Below, one piece after another: positions 33,675 to 46,019 of a stretch of DNA of 64,000 nt. The stretch lies in NCBI RefSeq assembly GCF_030272615.1, contig NC_081407.1:374591018-374655017 (forward strand), given 5' to 3'. The notes below the pieces were generated by a model. That model saw nothing but the letters and a program-made list of their open reading frames with translations, had not been told where the DNA came from and did no database searches. Origin of the DNA: Cryptomeria japonica. Lineage: Eukaryota; Streptophyta; Pinopsida; Cupressales; Cupressaceae. The position numbers and the translations under genes are program-made. Within the stretch, counting starts at the first letter, position 1, and each line of letters begins with the position of its first letter.

Positions 33675-34970
33675 TTTGTTGCTATCAAAGAAGACATATC
33701 ATCTCAGAAAGCATTGGTCTCTCACTTGGATAATTCAAATGACTAGATTATTGACAATGTTTGTTCGCACCACATGACTAGTGACCGGAGCAAGTTCCTA
33801 GCATTGAACAAATTTGATGGAGGTGTTGTCATATTTGGGAACAACTCTCCCTACATGATGAAAGGCAAAGGATCCATTTCCCTAAATGGTAAGAGTAGTG
33901 TTGATGATGTCTACTGGGTTGAAGGTCTGAAACACAATCTTTTGAGTGTTGCTCAACTCAATGACAAAGGTTACCCATTAGAATTCAAGAATGGTGTTTG
34001 CAAGATCTTTGGAAGTAAAGGTGAACTAATTGCAATTGGAAAACAAACCAAAGGTAACCTATTTCACTTAAACTCTAAAGTCAATAGTTGTTTGATTGCA
34101 AAAGTAGAAGATAGTTGGCTTTGGCATTGGAGGTTTTGTCATGTGAATTTTGATAACATTTTAAGGGTCGACAAGTCAAAATCAGTAAGAGGATTACCAC
34201 AATTGGAAAAACTAGTGAATGCTTTGTGCAAGGAATGTCAGTTAGGGAAAATGACAACCTCAACCTTCAAGAGAAAATCTTTCTCAGTTGAACATTTTTT
34301 AGATTTGGTTCATACTGACCTATGTGGGCCAATGAGGACTAGGAGTATTCAAGGTGATCGGTACTTCATGATATTTACCGATGACTGCTCATGAATAATG
34401 TGGGTCACATTCTTGAAAGACAAGACAGAAGCATTTAGCAAATTTAAAGCATTCAGAGCCTTGGTTAAAAATGAAAGTGGAAGGAAGCTGAAATATTTAA
34501 GGACTGGTCAAGGTGGTGAATTTACTTCAGAGGAATTCACTATATACTATGAAGACAATGGGATCAAGAGGCATCTATCTGCACCAAGGATACCACAATA
34601 GAATGGTATTACAAAAAGGAACAACTGGTCATTGGTTGAAGCTGCTAAGACTATGTTAATTCAAGGAGGTGTGGCTAAGACATTTTGGAGAGAAGCTATC
34701 AACACAGTTGTTTATACAATGAACTGGATACTGGTCAAAAGAGGAAAATACAAAACACCCTATGAATACTAGTATGGTAGATCACCGAATGTCAGTTACT
34801 TCAAAAAATTTGGTAGCAGATGTTTTATTAAAAGAAATGACTATATTGGAAAGTTTGATGCCAAAAGTGATGAAGGCATATTTCTTGGTTACTCCACCAA
34901 GAGAAAATCTTACAAGTGCTACAACAACCGGACTAAGAAGATCATTGAAAGTGTCAATGTCTAAGTAGAT
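33675..34970 (+). pseudogene. Copia protease remnant, pre-integrase and integrase (element G)
   Basis: Follows the inserted LTR in the same sense. The protease active site, DSGCSHHM in H, is DNVCSHHM here, with a TAG just before it at 33744-33746. GLKHNLLSVAQL is conserved. The integrase zinc domain shows WHWRFCHVNFDN and CKECQLGK. The core keeps HTDLCGP and FTDDCS, but a TGA follows (34392-34394), and the region of the catalytic Glu reads NGITKRNN instead of NGVVERKN with a stop just before it, so Glu is lost. The wording after that (FWREAINTVVYTMN, GRSPNVSYFKKFGSRCF, KFDAKSDEGIFLGYS) is clear. Not functional. Confidence 0.87.
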
Positions 34971-35189
34971 GAATTCCTTGAAAAATCTAAAGAAACTAGT
35001 AAGGAGAAGGAAGAAGAAGAACCAAAAACACTATTTTTGGAACTGGAACCGGTAAAGCCAAAAGTTGGAGAACTGAACATAGAAACCCCAGTTTAACCAG
35101 AATAGAAAGGTCCAGCTGAAGATGAAGAAAGTGAAGAAGGAGAAGAATCTAAAAAACCTAGATCATGTTAGTCCAAGGTATGTCAGACT

Positions 35190-35816
35190 CAATCACAGCC
35201 CCAATTAGATTATTGGAGACAAGAATGCAGGTGTGTTAACTAGAAGAAGGTTAAGAGAAAACTCTTGTATGATCTCCACCATTGAGCCTAGAATAGCAAA
35301 AGAAGCCTTTACAGATGAAGACTAGATCAAGGCAATGGAAGAAGAACTTGATCAGATAGAGAAGAATAATACATGGTCATTGGTACCCAAACCAGAAAAT
35401 AAGAATGTAATAGGTATAAATTGGGTATTCAGAAACAAATTGAATGAAGATGGAGCAATGGTCAAGAATAAAGCCAGACTGGTATGCAAAGGATATGCAC
35501 AAGAGGAAGGTGAAGATTATGGTGAGACATTTGCACTAGTAGCAAGATTGGAAGGAGCAAGGACTCTACTTGCATTTTTTGCATACAGAGGATTTAAGGT
35601 ATATCGGATGGATGTTAAACCATCATTCTTAAATGGAATATTAGAAAAACAAGTCTACATAGAACAGCCAAATGGTTATGCATTAACTGAAGAAAAGGAT
35701 ATGGTGTGCAAGCTACATAAGGCACTATATGGATTGAAACAAGCACCAAGAACATGGTATGAAAAATTGCACTCTCACTTAGTAAAGATAGGTTTTCAAA
35801 GAACCAGTGAAGATAG
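35190..35816 (+). pseudogene. Copia reverse transcriptase, N-terminal part (element G)
   Basis: Fingers and first palm strand of the [31 protein letters not shown] [50 protein letters not shown] (palm Asp kept), YIEQPNGY and [15 protein letters not shown]. The frame is open from 35335 to the point where gypsy B enters, between the codons for a Ser and an Asn of the sequence equivalent to V-D-S-N-L-Y in H. The catalytic FVDD is on the other side of gypsy B, 8.8 kb away. Confidence 0.9.
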
Positions 35817-37024
35817 TGTAGTGTCATAAAATTGTGACCCTATCAATTTTCAACTACATTAGGGTCCTCACCAATGCAAACTTGAATCCTCTAGCCTGAT
35901 TGGAGACCGGAGAGTGCTCGGCTTGCGAAAACACTTTCTTCCTTGGCCTTCACATCACTTTGTCCACACTCTGCCCTGGAGACAAGGGTAGGATAGGGGG
36001 ATGGTGTCCTTGTTCTCCCAGGACAGGGGTGTGGCACCTCTGTCCCTACCCTATTTGGGGGCAGGACCTTTCTAGTGCAAGCATTGTGGGTTGTGTAGTG
36101 AATGGGAAATCTCCCCAATGTCAACCCGTGATCAAATTCAAATCCTTCAAACATGTATTTAAGGGGCATTCATCCTCTCATTTGCATAAGTTGAATTTGG
36201 ATAAGATTGGGGAAATTCACAAGCGATCAAGCATTCAAGAGCATTCAAGCATTCTTTTCTAGCATTGAGCATTCTCATGTCTCCCTTCAAGACTACATGT
36301 TGCATTCAAGTCAAGGATTCAACCATTGAAGAGGAGATTGATTTCAACATAGCATTCCATATAAACATTTCTATCAACATTGCTACTACAACCTCCCTTG
36401 AGGTGATTTACAATTCAGTCTTTCATTTACATCTACTTGCAAGTACTTTCTTTCATTGCTTGGTTAATTCCAAAACTAGGGTTTGACCTAAATGCAAACT
36501 CCTAATCCCAACAAATTTCCCTCTCTTTTATGTGTGTAGGTTGCAAATGCGCAGCTATACTTTTGGATTCAGGGTTCATTTACAGAGGCGAAAAAACCCT
36601 TTTCATTTCATAGATTGTTTGGAGGACAGTGTACATTTTCGCCACGGTCCGAACAACTTTTCATCAAATTTGCAGGGTGACTTCATCTCGACATTTCACT
36701 GCCAGATCCAGGAGCACAGCTTCATCCCATATTCAGATCTCAAGTTATAATCGATTCTTTGTCAATTTTGCACTACATAATTCAATCAATTTCCTTTCTA
36801 TTTCAAAAAAAGGAATAAGGGGATCATCATAGCCTCCTTAATTCATTCAGAATTCAATCAATCATCTTTGTGTGGAGATTGGATCTAGTGAATCACCCCT
36901 TATCTTCCTAATGTAATGGTGAAAAGTGCTTGAAGGATAATCAATAGTGAAACTCTCATCTCTCAATGAGGGAAAGGGTTATTTTTCCTCTTGATCTATC
37001 ACTCATCATTTTTCCACCAATACA
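35817..37024 (+). mobile_element. 5' LTR of gypsy B
   Basis: 1208 bp, TGTAGTGTCATAAAATTG to CCACCAATACA. It is about 80-100 bp longer than the 3' LTR because the latter lost a piece near 43735. No TATA box is certain. Confidence 0.93.
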
Positions 37025-38148
37025 TTTTGGTGAACCCGATGTCTTGCATGCTATCCTTTGAACAACATTGCATAATTTTCATTTACATGATTCAATTTTC
37101 TACAAACTTAGTGGTTAAATCATTAAAAATCCTAGTTTTTAAATTTAAAATTGAACTTTTGATATGTAAAAATTGCTTGTAGTTGTCTTAGATATGAAAA
37201 TTTATTTGTTTATCAAATTCAATTTCCTCATTGTCTTGTTCAATTTGCAATTAAAATTTACGAAATTGAGAGGTTACTTGTTAAAACCCTAATTTTCAAA
37301 AATTATATTGAACTTGTGCAAATTGTTGGATTTCCATTTAATTTTCAAATAACTTATTGTTTCCATATTTGTTTTCAGTTCTACAATTCAAATTTTCAAT
37401 TTCCCTCCTTTTTCCCAAAATTTAAATTTCAAAATTAAGTGGTTAGGTCATAAAAACCTAATTTTTACAATTAATTGGATTTTGTGTTAATTTCAAATCA
37501 ATTTCAGTTAGCTTTAGATTTCTAAACATTTTCCAAAGTGTCCCTATCCATTAGGTTTGACCCTTTTCAAAATTGCAATTCAATTCCTCTTTTTCTTCAA
37601 AACCCTAATAGGGTCCTATTTTCACCTTTGTGTCTTCATTTCACCCATCTAGAAATTGTAAAATTCACCATTTTGGGGGAGTTAACTTTAAAATCATCGT
37701 AATATTCATCCTTGAAAATTTCAAAAAAAGTTGGTCAGACCATGTCCGTTCCCACCACGATCCTCATCTTTTTTTCCCGAAATTTTGACAAACTGTTATG
37801 ATTGTATTTATTAACCTAAATTCAGAAGATTGGTTGATTTTATCAATCTTTGAACCCTCTAGAATTGGAAATACCTTCAAATTTCAACATTTCAACTTTC
37901 AAGAAAAATTTTAAAATTAAGGGGTTAATTATAGTCTGCCCTGATTTTAAAAATTTTGATTTTAAAATTAAGTGGTCTTCACTTGGCCCTAATTTTAAAA
38001 TTCCACTTTCTTTTCATTTTTGGAAATTGTGTCATCCTCTTCCCCCAATAAAGTTCAAATTGTGTAATCATAACCCTCTTAAGTTTTGCATTACTCAATT
38101 TTGTAAGCTTTATTTTACAATTCAAAATTCAAATTTTCCCTCTAGTGC
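37025..38148 (+). other. PBS region and leader of gypsy B
   Basis: TGGTGAACCCGATG (37028-37041) starts four bases after the LTR and probably binds a tRNA 3' end; I cannot name the tRNA. The following 1.1 kb is AT-rich without a maintained frame and carries recurring phrases such as AATTTTCAAATT and GTTA..AAAACCCTAATTTT. Confidence 0.65.
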
Positions 38149-40138
38149 ATGAGTTTTACCACTATTAGTCCTACCTATCCTATCCCCGTTAGACGAAGCA
38201 TTAGAATTAAGGTTTCCCAAGGTTTAATTACCGAGGAGATGGAGCCTAATTTGGGTCTTATTTAATGAGGATCATGCTAATTCTTCTCATCCTAATCATG
38301 AGCCTATTGATGGATCTCGTGATGAAGAAGAAGCTTTAACTAGGGTTTATTTAGATCAACTTTCTACATTGGACAATCAATTTGATAGCTTTTAACATTG
38401 GATGTCCCAAGAATACCCTAATAGTGAAGATCTTCCATTAATTGAAGGTCTTAAGAACATGCTTAAAAGTAATAATATGGGAATTGATATATTGTGTGGC
38501 ATTGCACATATTGTTGATTCTAATGTCATGCCTATCAAGAGTTGTGTCGAAACCCTGGGCTACTCACAACCTTCAACACAAGTCAATTCCTCTATTCCTT
38601 TGACCAATCCTATGACTAGTATTCCTACTTTCACATCCAACATAATGGCTAATTCAACTCAAAATGTCATTCCTAAAACCATAGGTCATGGGGGCAATCC
38701 CTCTTCTTCATTTAATCCTCCATCGTTACCTATGTCTTCCATGATTATTGTGACACAAGGGGGTAATTCCTTCAACAACTTTATTCCTCCTTTAAGTGTC
38801 CCTTTTCCTACCCAATGATCACCAATGCCTACTTATAATAGTGTCCCACCACATTATTCTCAATCTATGCCTTCTTTCAACAACATCACACCACCATCTC
38901 AATCACCTATGTCTAACATAAATTCTTCCATTGAAATGACAATCAACAATCTTGCCCAAACTGTGTCTTTGTTACAACAACAAATTTCTTCCATGAGTAA
39001 ATCCAAGTTTAGTGTGCCCACCTTTGATGTTGTGATCCCACTTTCTCTTTATATTGTTAAAGTCGTGCCACCTAAACATGTTGAGATCCCTTAATTGGAA
39101 CTCTATAATGGAAAAGGTGATCCTCTTACGCCTGTCAAAACATTTCAAACCTTGTGTACTGATTTCGCTTATGATCAATGATTGCTTGCAAAATTGTTTA
39201 CAAGAACACTAAGAGATAAGGCCTTACAATGGTATTTTTGTCTTCCTTCTTATTCTATCACTTCCTTTCAACAACTAGCAAATGCTTTCATCCAGCAATT
39301 TCAAAACAACATTGGTCCTAAAATCATGTTGACTAATTTAATGCATTGTAAACAGGGTGTTAAAGAAAAAGTGACCGATTTCCTTGATAGATATAAGAAT
39401 TTGTGTGCTCAAATTTCTTTTCATGTGCTTGATAATGATATTCAAAGAACTTTCATTTCTAATTTGCAAAAAGATATCAGGGAAAAGCTTCTTTTGTCTG
39501 AGTTTACTTCCTTTCCGCAGTTGTGCGCAATACTCCACAATTATCAACTGGTTGTGAGTCAACTGGAGCAATCCACTCCTATGGCTCCGAGTGATAAAGG
39601 GGAGAGTGTTCAAAAACTATTTGCAAAGTTCAAACCAACAAAAAGCTTCATCAAGTTTAGTGATCCAATCAACAATAACCATGTGAATGCTACAACAGGT
39701 GTGCCTCCTATTTCTAAATTTTTCCAAAGAGAAAGACAGATTACTCCTTTGAATGAATCTCTGCATAGTATTATGTTTCAGTTATTGCATAGAAATATTA
39801 TCAAACTTCCTCCTATAAAACAAGTTGATCCTTCCAAACTTGCATCTCCTCATTTGGATAACAATTCCTTTTGCCAATTTCATCGTCAACCTGGTCATGA
39901 TACTGAGAAATGTTTTGTATTTAAACAAAATGTTCAAGACTCGATTGATAATAATACTATATATGTGGCAGGTGTGAATGATAAAGGGAATAAACCAAAT
40001 TCTCCTCCTAAACAAAATCTTAAGTTTTTCATTGATACCTTACCATCTCATACCTCTAACATTATTGAGATTGTGCCTAATTCTCTCTCTCTTTTGAAAC
40101 ACTCATTTATCTGGCTCCAAACTTGGTTAATATGGTAG
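38149..40138 (+). pseudogene. Ty3/gypsy Gag (gypsy B)
   Basis: Starts at ATG 38149 (MSFTTISPTYPIPVRRS). A stop pair and a frameshift at about 38262-38270 move it into the frame that then runs to 40138, with stops at 38398, 38816, 39092 and 39179. The N-terminal region is Ser/Pro/Asn-rich. The Gag core (LELYNGKGDP.. at about 39096, LRDKALQWYF, FIQQFQNNIGPKI, REKLLLSEFTSFPQL) is almost the same as in gypsy A. The zinc-finger-like FCQFHRQPGHDTEKCF (about 39868-39915) is better kept here than in A. The last residues before 40138 are out of frame with the protease part, so a frameshift lies near 40095. Confidence 0.88.
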
Positions 40139-40524
40139 AAAAACAAGATATGCCTAAGCATCCCTGTATTACATTTGACCCTATTAAGACCATTAGAGCA
40201 CCCGATGGCCCTTTATTCATAGTTCCAAAGGTTAAGGAAATCCCTTGTCGTGGTGCCCTGATTGATCCCTCTTGTATGGTTAATGTTATAACTGAAGAGT
40301 ATCTTTTCACTTTACGATTGCATAAACCATTATATGATGCTTCTAATGTAGTTGTGAAGTTATTTGATTGTTTCTCTTGTCCTACCATTGGTTCTATAAC
40401 CCTTCCTGTTGAGGTTCATGCTAAATTCATGGATGTTGGCTTTGTTATCATACCTTCTTCTAAGAAATTTTGTGTGAAGTTGGGTTATCCTTGGCTATCT
40501 TCCATGAAGGCTATTGCCTCATAA
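40123..40524 (+). pseudogene. Degenerate retropepsin-like protease region (gypsy B)
   Basis: Same protein as in gypsy A at 3118-3657: FDPIKTIRAPDGPL, then GALIDPSCMVNVI with D-P-S in place of the usual triad, and VKLGYPWLSSMKA near the end. A TAA at 40522 ends it, followed by frames that still spell the downstream NHSLF..DLFWPK seen in gypsy A. The conservation of the odd triad in both copies means the master element had it. Confidence 0.72.
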
Positions 40525-41574
40525 TAGAGAAATCATGACCGTAAACCATAGCTTATTTCATCCATCTGAAAGAAGCCCCAGTGTTCCTATTGATCTATTT
40601 TGGCCTAAATAATATCAATATCTTCCATCAAGGAGAGATAATCTTTTTCAATCTTATCAAAAATGGAAGAACGATATGATCTTATCCTTAAGTCAACCTA
40701 GATCGCCAACACTTGGTATTCCTATTATTCTTCAAGATGAGGTTCTTCCCCTTGTGGATAGAACTAATCTCCCTCCTAAGGAAAACTTTCCACCTACTCC
40801 TATGGATGTGACTTTACCTTCTCTTAAGGAGAACACCAATATTCTTTCTAAGGATAGACCTATACCTCCTCCTCGTGATGGACTTGGTCTTCTTCCTTCA
40901 CCTAATATTCCTTCTTTCTATAGTGCAGTTCCACCTCCTTCCTTTTATCGACAAAAGAGTCTTGCTCCTCCCATTGTTCAACCAAAAAGACCTCAACCTA
41001 AACCTTCCATTATAAAGGAGACAACCATTCCTCCTTCAAATGTTCCTCATTCTGATCCTTCCACTAAGACTCGATGAAATCATTATGTAAGAGAATGTTG
41101 ATGAAGATGATGTGTTCAAGCTCATAAATTTATCCCCCAAACTACTCAGTCTCCTCAGACTCCAACAGTTGACATGATTCCCTTTTCTCCTAGGCCAGAT
41201 GTTCAACCTACATCTCCAAATCAAGTTGCATAAAACATGTGATGGTTTTACTCCTATTCATGTTCTTGCTCCTCTTGCTTTAAACTTTGATGAAGAAATG
41301 GGTGAAAATTTTATTCATAATGGCAATACAACTCCTAATGGTTTTGATAGTGAGCATGAATATATTGATGTGGACAAACATTTATCGGATGAGTTTTCAT
41401 AAACCCTAATCCTAGCTCCTAGAATCAAACAAAGTGACTTACAACATGATCATAGTCCTTGTTTGGATCTTGTGATATCTCCATTTGTTGTGCTCGATAT
41501 CGTTCCTCTGGCATGTTGCTCGCCTTCCCAAAATAGTGATCAGCAAGATCGAGAGGCGGATGTCATGCTATATT
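40525..41574 (+). pseudogene. Proline-rich C-terminal region of gypsy B polyprotein
   Basis: Readable at 40676-41077, 41199-41402 and on to 41574 in changing frames: SLSQPRSPTLGIPI, NLPPKENFPP, IPPPRDGLGLLPSP. Then an acidic end (EHEYIDVDKHLS) and a stop equal to that of gypsy A. No domain known to me. Since two independent copies end at this point, it is the authentic C-terminus. Confidence 0.65.
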
Positions 41575-43424
41575 AGCAATATTAGTACTGCAGATCTTTC
41601 TCTCTCCTTTCTTTATCTTTTGTCACCATTCTTCTATATGCATCCCTATTCTTCTATTGTTCCCTTAATGTCTACATGGGTTCGATGCAAAGCATTGAGA
41701 TCTTTTTTTGGTCTCTTTCATGTTGACTCAAAAGACATCCTCTCTTCCCTTTCTTCCAAGGTAGTGTCTGATGGACTTGAAAAGCACTGAGAGGGGGGGG
41801 TGAATCAGTGACACCAAAAATGATACTACTTCAGCTAGTAACCGGTAGATGAACTTAAAAATTTTATTGAACATAATGCATGCAATCCAAAATGATATAA
41901 CAGCATTCACAATAAGTAAAACATCCACCATAACACAAATATTTATACATGGAAAACCCAAATAGGTAAAAACCACGGTGAGATGGAACTCACAAGTTAA
42001 CTATCTGAAGTAATAGATAATTGACCGGTTAGGGTCTACAAAGTGCTATGCTAGGAGCGAATCTTGTTAGAGATCCCAAAGCTTGATTAGAAGCTTATAC
42101 CCTGTAAAAGGTAGTACCCTGTTAGGAGTAACCTCGGTGGAGGATTTCTGAATCCAAACTAATGAATCACCCTGTTAGAGGATTTGTACATTGAATCTTG
42201 TTATAGCTTACCCAGTTAGGGGATTTGAATTATGTTGTGATTGTTAGAAAACAACAGGATTGGTTTGATCTGTCTAAATAGCCCAATACTTGCTTGATCA
42301 GATCCTTCTAAACATATTCAACACTGCTCTTTTGCATACTCTGCAACTTAACTCTTTGTCTTTGTGCACAACATATCACTTTCACTCATATAAAATAATT
42401 CATTGTGATGTCAATATATAGACATTTAGATTTCATGTCAGCCTTAAGAAATCATAACACAATTTCCTAGGTGTAGTGTATATGGTCAAGTGATCATAAC
42501 TCATCACAAAAATACCGGCAAAAATTGTCGGTGGGATAACTCATCACAATTTGTGATAACTCATCACACAATCAACGAATAGTGGTTGGAACAATCAATA
42601 CCGGTTGGAGTTAAATATATAAACCGTTATCCTTGAATCTCTTGACATAATCTCCGCTTGATCTTCATCTTGATGCCAACTAAGTATATCCATTGGTTGT
42701 CTCATGCATATACTAGTTGTCACAAAGTACCGGTTATAAATAAACCTCTTAGTATAACGGTTGTAGTGTAAACAACTTGAAGTTACACCGGTAGAAATTA
42801 TAAACATATGTGTGTGTATGTATTTCATCAATGACAACATATGATGAATATATTACAATCATCATCAAGCCAACAGTGTCCTTCTTTGGGGAATGAAGAT
42901 TATTATATGCACATACATATATGATATACATGAGTTATCATACAACATACTGACCTTGAGGGAAGTGACACTACCTCATCTTTTGTGTTCATTATCCTTG
43001 GGTTTATACCTCGATTGGGGGGATAAATCCTTGCAATAGCATGCTCCCTCCCTTCTCTTTCTTTTGGGTGTATCGTATCTTAAATCAATCACTCCCAACA
43101 AGGCACGTGTGATCGCTTTAACGTGGGGGCATACACCCCGCTCATACTTTCCTTATTGTGATACTTAGAATTACTTAGTGAAATTTGCTTTTCTTTGTAA
43201 TCTTTTGTATCCTTGCTTTCATTACTCATAGTGAAGGGAACTTTTCTACTTGCAATCATGGTTTTCCCCTTCTCAATATTCTCTTTTCCATTGTCAATCG
43301 AAGTCGTAAGATCCTAAGTCCACTGGGGGCTTGGTGCATCTTGCCTCCTTGACATGGTGAAAGTCTTTCGATCTTGTTTCCTTGTACTTTACTGGCAGTA
43401 TCGGCATAGGCTCATACTCCTCCT
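41575..43424 (+). other. 3' untranslated region of gypsy B, interrupted by a solo LTR
   Basis: It matches gypsy A 4627-6005 on either side of the solo LTR, without the 575-bp extra segment and without the long CT run of gypsy A. No gene. Confidence 0.7.
41769..42875 (-). mobile_element. Solo LTR with perfect target duplication
   Basis: TG..CA termini (minus-strand start TGTTGGCTTGATGATG, end AAGTCCATCA), 1107 bp, flanked by GTGTC at 41764-41768 and 42876-42880. It carries the CTCACCGTGGTTTTTACC block (plus 41949-41992), GATTCACCCCCCCC..CTCTCAGT (plus about 41787-41806) and TTGTCATTGATG near the start (plus 42827-42840). No internal region is left, so it formed by recombination between two LTRs. 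Confidence 0.95.
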
Positions 43425-43439
43425 AAAGTGGGGGCTAAA
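43425..43439 (+). promoter_or_regulatory. Polypurine tract of gypsy B
   Basis: AAAGTGGGGGCTAAA directly before the LTR start TGTAGTG. Confidence 0.9.
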
Positions 43440-44549
43440 TGTAGTGTCATAAAATTGTGACCCTAGCAATTTTTTACTACATTAGGGTCCTCACGCATGC
43501 GAACTCGAATCCTCTAGCCTAATTGGAGACCAGAGAGTGCTCATCTTGTGAAAACACCTTCTTCCTTGGCCTCTGCATCACTCTGTCCACACTCTGCCCT
43601 AGAGAACAAGGGTAGGACAGGAGTGTGGCGCCCCTTTTCCAGCCCTATTTTGGGGCAAGTCCTTTCTAGTGCAAGCATTGTGGGTTGTGCAATGACAGGA
43701 AATCTCCCCGATGTCATCCCGTGACAAAATTCAAGTTCCGTGGGGAAATTCACAAGCGATCAAGCATTCAAGCATTCTTTTCCAGCATTGAGCATTCTTA
43801 AGTCTCCCTTTAAGGCTAGGTGTTGCATTCAAGTCAATGATTCAACCATTGAAGAGGAGATTAATTTCAACATACAATTCCATACAAACATTTCTATCAA
43901 CATTGCTACTACAACAACCTCCCTTGAGGTGATTTACAATTCAGTCTTTCATTTACATCTGCTTGCAAGTACTTTCTTTCATTACTTGGTTAATTCCAAA
44001 AGTGGGGTTTGACCTAAAGACAAACCCCCAATTCCAACACATTTCCCTCTCTTTTTTGTGTGTAGGTTGTAGGTGTGCAGTTGTACTTTTGGATTCGGGC
44101 TTCATTTACAGAGGCAGAAAACCCTTTTCGTTTCACGGATTTTTTGGAGGACCGTGTACATTCCTGCCATGGTCCGGACAAATTTTCATCAAATTTGCAG
44201 GGTGACTTCATCTTGGCATTTCACTGTCAGATCCAGGTGCACAACTTCATCCCATATTCAGATTTGAAGTTATAATCGATTCTTTGTCACTTTTTCACTA
44301 CATAATTCAATCAATTTCCTTTCTATTTCAAACAAAGGAAAAAGGGGATCATCATAACCTCCTTAATTCATTCATAATTCAATCTATCATCTTTGTGTGG
44401 AGTTTGGATCTAGTGAATTACCCCTTATCTTCCTAATGTAATGGTGAAAAGTGCTTGAAGGATAATCAATAGTGAAACTCTCATCTCTCTTTGAGGGAAA
44501 GGGTTAGTTTTCCTCTTGATATATCACTCATCATTTTCCCACCAATATA
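43440..44549 (+). mobile_element. 3' LTR of gypsy B
   Basis: 1110 bp, TGTAGTGTCATAAAATTG to CCACCAATATA (terminal CA mutated). Next to the 5' LTR it lacks about 80 bases around 43738, including the TTTAAGGGGCATTCATCC part. Confidence 0.93.
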
Positions 44550-44766
44550 GATTGTAACGTATATCTCAAGACAGAAGGTGATAAAATACTGGTAAGTGAG
44601 GTATTTGTTGATGATATCATTTTTGGAGGTAATGATGATATGTGTCATGATTTTGCTAATGAAACGAAGAATGAATTTCAGATGTCACTAGTAGGTGAGA
44701 TAAAAAAAAATTCATAGGTTTTCAAATCCAACAAATGAAGAAATTTTTATCACACAATCCAAGTAT
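44550..44766 (+). pseudogene. Copia reverse transcriptase, C-terminal part (element G)
   Basis: Resumes after gypsy B with NVYLKTEGDKIL and the catalytic motif VFVDDIIFGG (about 44606-44635), which is intact. After EIKK the frame shifts within a run of A (44702-44709), and an IGFQI-like continuation is visible in another frame. Together with 35190-35816 it makes a nearly full copia RT. Confidence 0.85.
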
Positions 44767-45543
44767 GTGAAGGAAGTGTTGAAAACTTTTGGAATGGGAG
44801 ATTGTAAACTAGTTGGAACACCAATGGTTACAGGCTCTAAATTGTCAAAGGAAGATGATTATGTACCAGTTGATGAAAAGGAATACAGATCCATGATAGT
44901 TAAGCTACATTATATTGTCCACAGTGCTCATGCAGTAGGATTGGTTGTTAGATTTCAGAAAAATCCCCAAGAGTCACACATGATTCCAACCAAGAGAATT
45001 TTTAGATACTTGAAAGGCACAATAGATTATGGATTATGGTATCCATATGCAGGAAACTTTGACTTAAAGGTCTATACTGATGCAAATTGGGCAGGAAATG
45101 TTGATGACAAGAAAAGTATAACCAGAGGAGCATTTTTTATTGGAGGCAAACTAGTGTCTTGGAGCAGCAAGAAACAGAGTTGTATCTCTCAATCAATAGC
45201 AGAAGTTGAGTATGTTGTAGCTTACATGAATTGTACACAAGCAATTTGGATGAAACACATATTGGAAGGTTTCAATCTGAAGATATCAAAACCGGTAAAA
45301 ATTTTATGTGATAACACTAGTGCTATAAACATTTCTAAGAACCCAGTGTTGCATGTTAGGACTAAACATATAGAGTTTAAGTATCATTTCCTGAGAGAGA
45401 AATTTCAAAGAAAAGATGTATCACTGGAGTATGTTTCCACTAAAGAATAGCTAGCAGATATTTTAACTAAACCTCTACCTAAGGCTACATTTAAATATCT
45501 TAGAGGTAAGTTAGGGGTTGTACCCCTACATGAAGTCAATTAA
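44767..45543 (+). pseudogene. Copia RNase H (element G)
   Basis: RNase H domain that removes the RNA template. LVGTPM, RSMIVKLHYIV (usual YRSLVGSLLYL), RIFRYLKGTIDYGLWY, the first catalytic acid in YTDANWAG, GGKLVSWSSKKQ, Glu in IAEVEYVVA, Asp in ILCDNTSAI, and RTKHIEFKYHFLRE are all present. A TAG at 45448-45450 interrupts it just before LADILTKPLPKATF, the usual C-terminus, which ends at 45541-45543. Best-preserved piece of element G. Confidence 0.9.
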
Positions 45544-45694
45544 GAAGATATGGAAGACATTAATCCTGGAGCCTATTGAAAATCTTGAAGAAGGATTGGT
45601 GAAGAATGCAGCTACTCCATAGGGGAGTAGCTAATTGCAAATCGGTGAAGCATGGATAAGAAACAAAATAGTTTCCCTTCACTTTGGCATTGAT

Positions 45695-46019
45695 GTCAAA
45701 GGGGGAGAAAAGTATATGATTGAGGGAAAAAAAGAAAAGGGGGAGGAAAGTATATGATTGATATCCTTATATGTTAGGGAGAGGAGACAAATTCCATACC
45801 AGTTACCAGCTGAAGATATGAAGATGCAGTTGAAGGATAGTTTATGTTAAAAATGTAAACCATGATTCCTATACAAAATGTAAACTAGAATGCCTATACA
45901 AAATGTAAACCAGGATTCCTATACCTGAATCATTTGAAGGATAGTATATGCTTTACTCTCAATCATGACAATCAATTGGTATTGATATTTGTATTGTCAT
46001 CAATGCCAAAGAGGGAGAA
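45695..46019 (+). promoter_or_regulatory. Paired polypurine tracts of element G
   Basis: TGATGTCAAAGGGGGAGAAA (45691-45710) and CAATGCCAAAGAGGGAGAA (46001-46019), the second touching the 3' LTR. The space between holds a second purine run and no gene. Confidence 0.7.

Larger units (their letters stand above)
35817..44549 (+). mobile_element. Gypsy B: complete non-autonomous gypsy element in the G RT gene
   Basis: TSD GATAG (35812-35816) and GATTG (44550-44554), one mismatch. 5' LTR 35817-37024, gag from 38149, protease-like part, proline-rich tail ending at 41574, a solo LTR (41769-42875), polypurine tract 43425-43439, 3' LTR 43440-44549. It has the same structure as gypsy A. There is no room or sequence for RT, RNase H or integrase between protease and stop. 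Confidence 0.93.

Noticed and set aside
34762..34968. 68-codon plus frame in element G
   Set aside because: Out of frame with the recognised integrase C-terminal text in the same place.
37850..38152. 100-codon Phe/Lys/Asn-rich frame before gypsy B gag
   Set aside because: AT-rich leader, no matching counterpart available in gypsy A, no domain; the Gag start at 38149 lies at its end.
38972..40388. Several minus-strand frames across gypsy B gag and protease
   Set aside because: Antisense shadows of well recognised plus-strand coding sequence.
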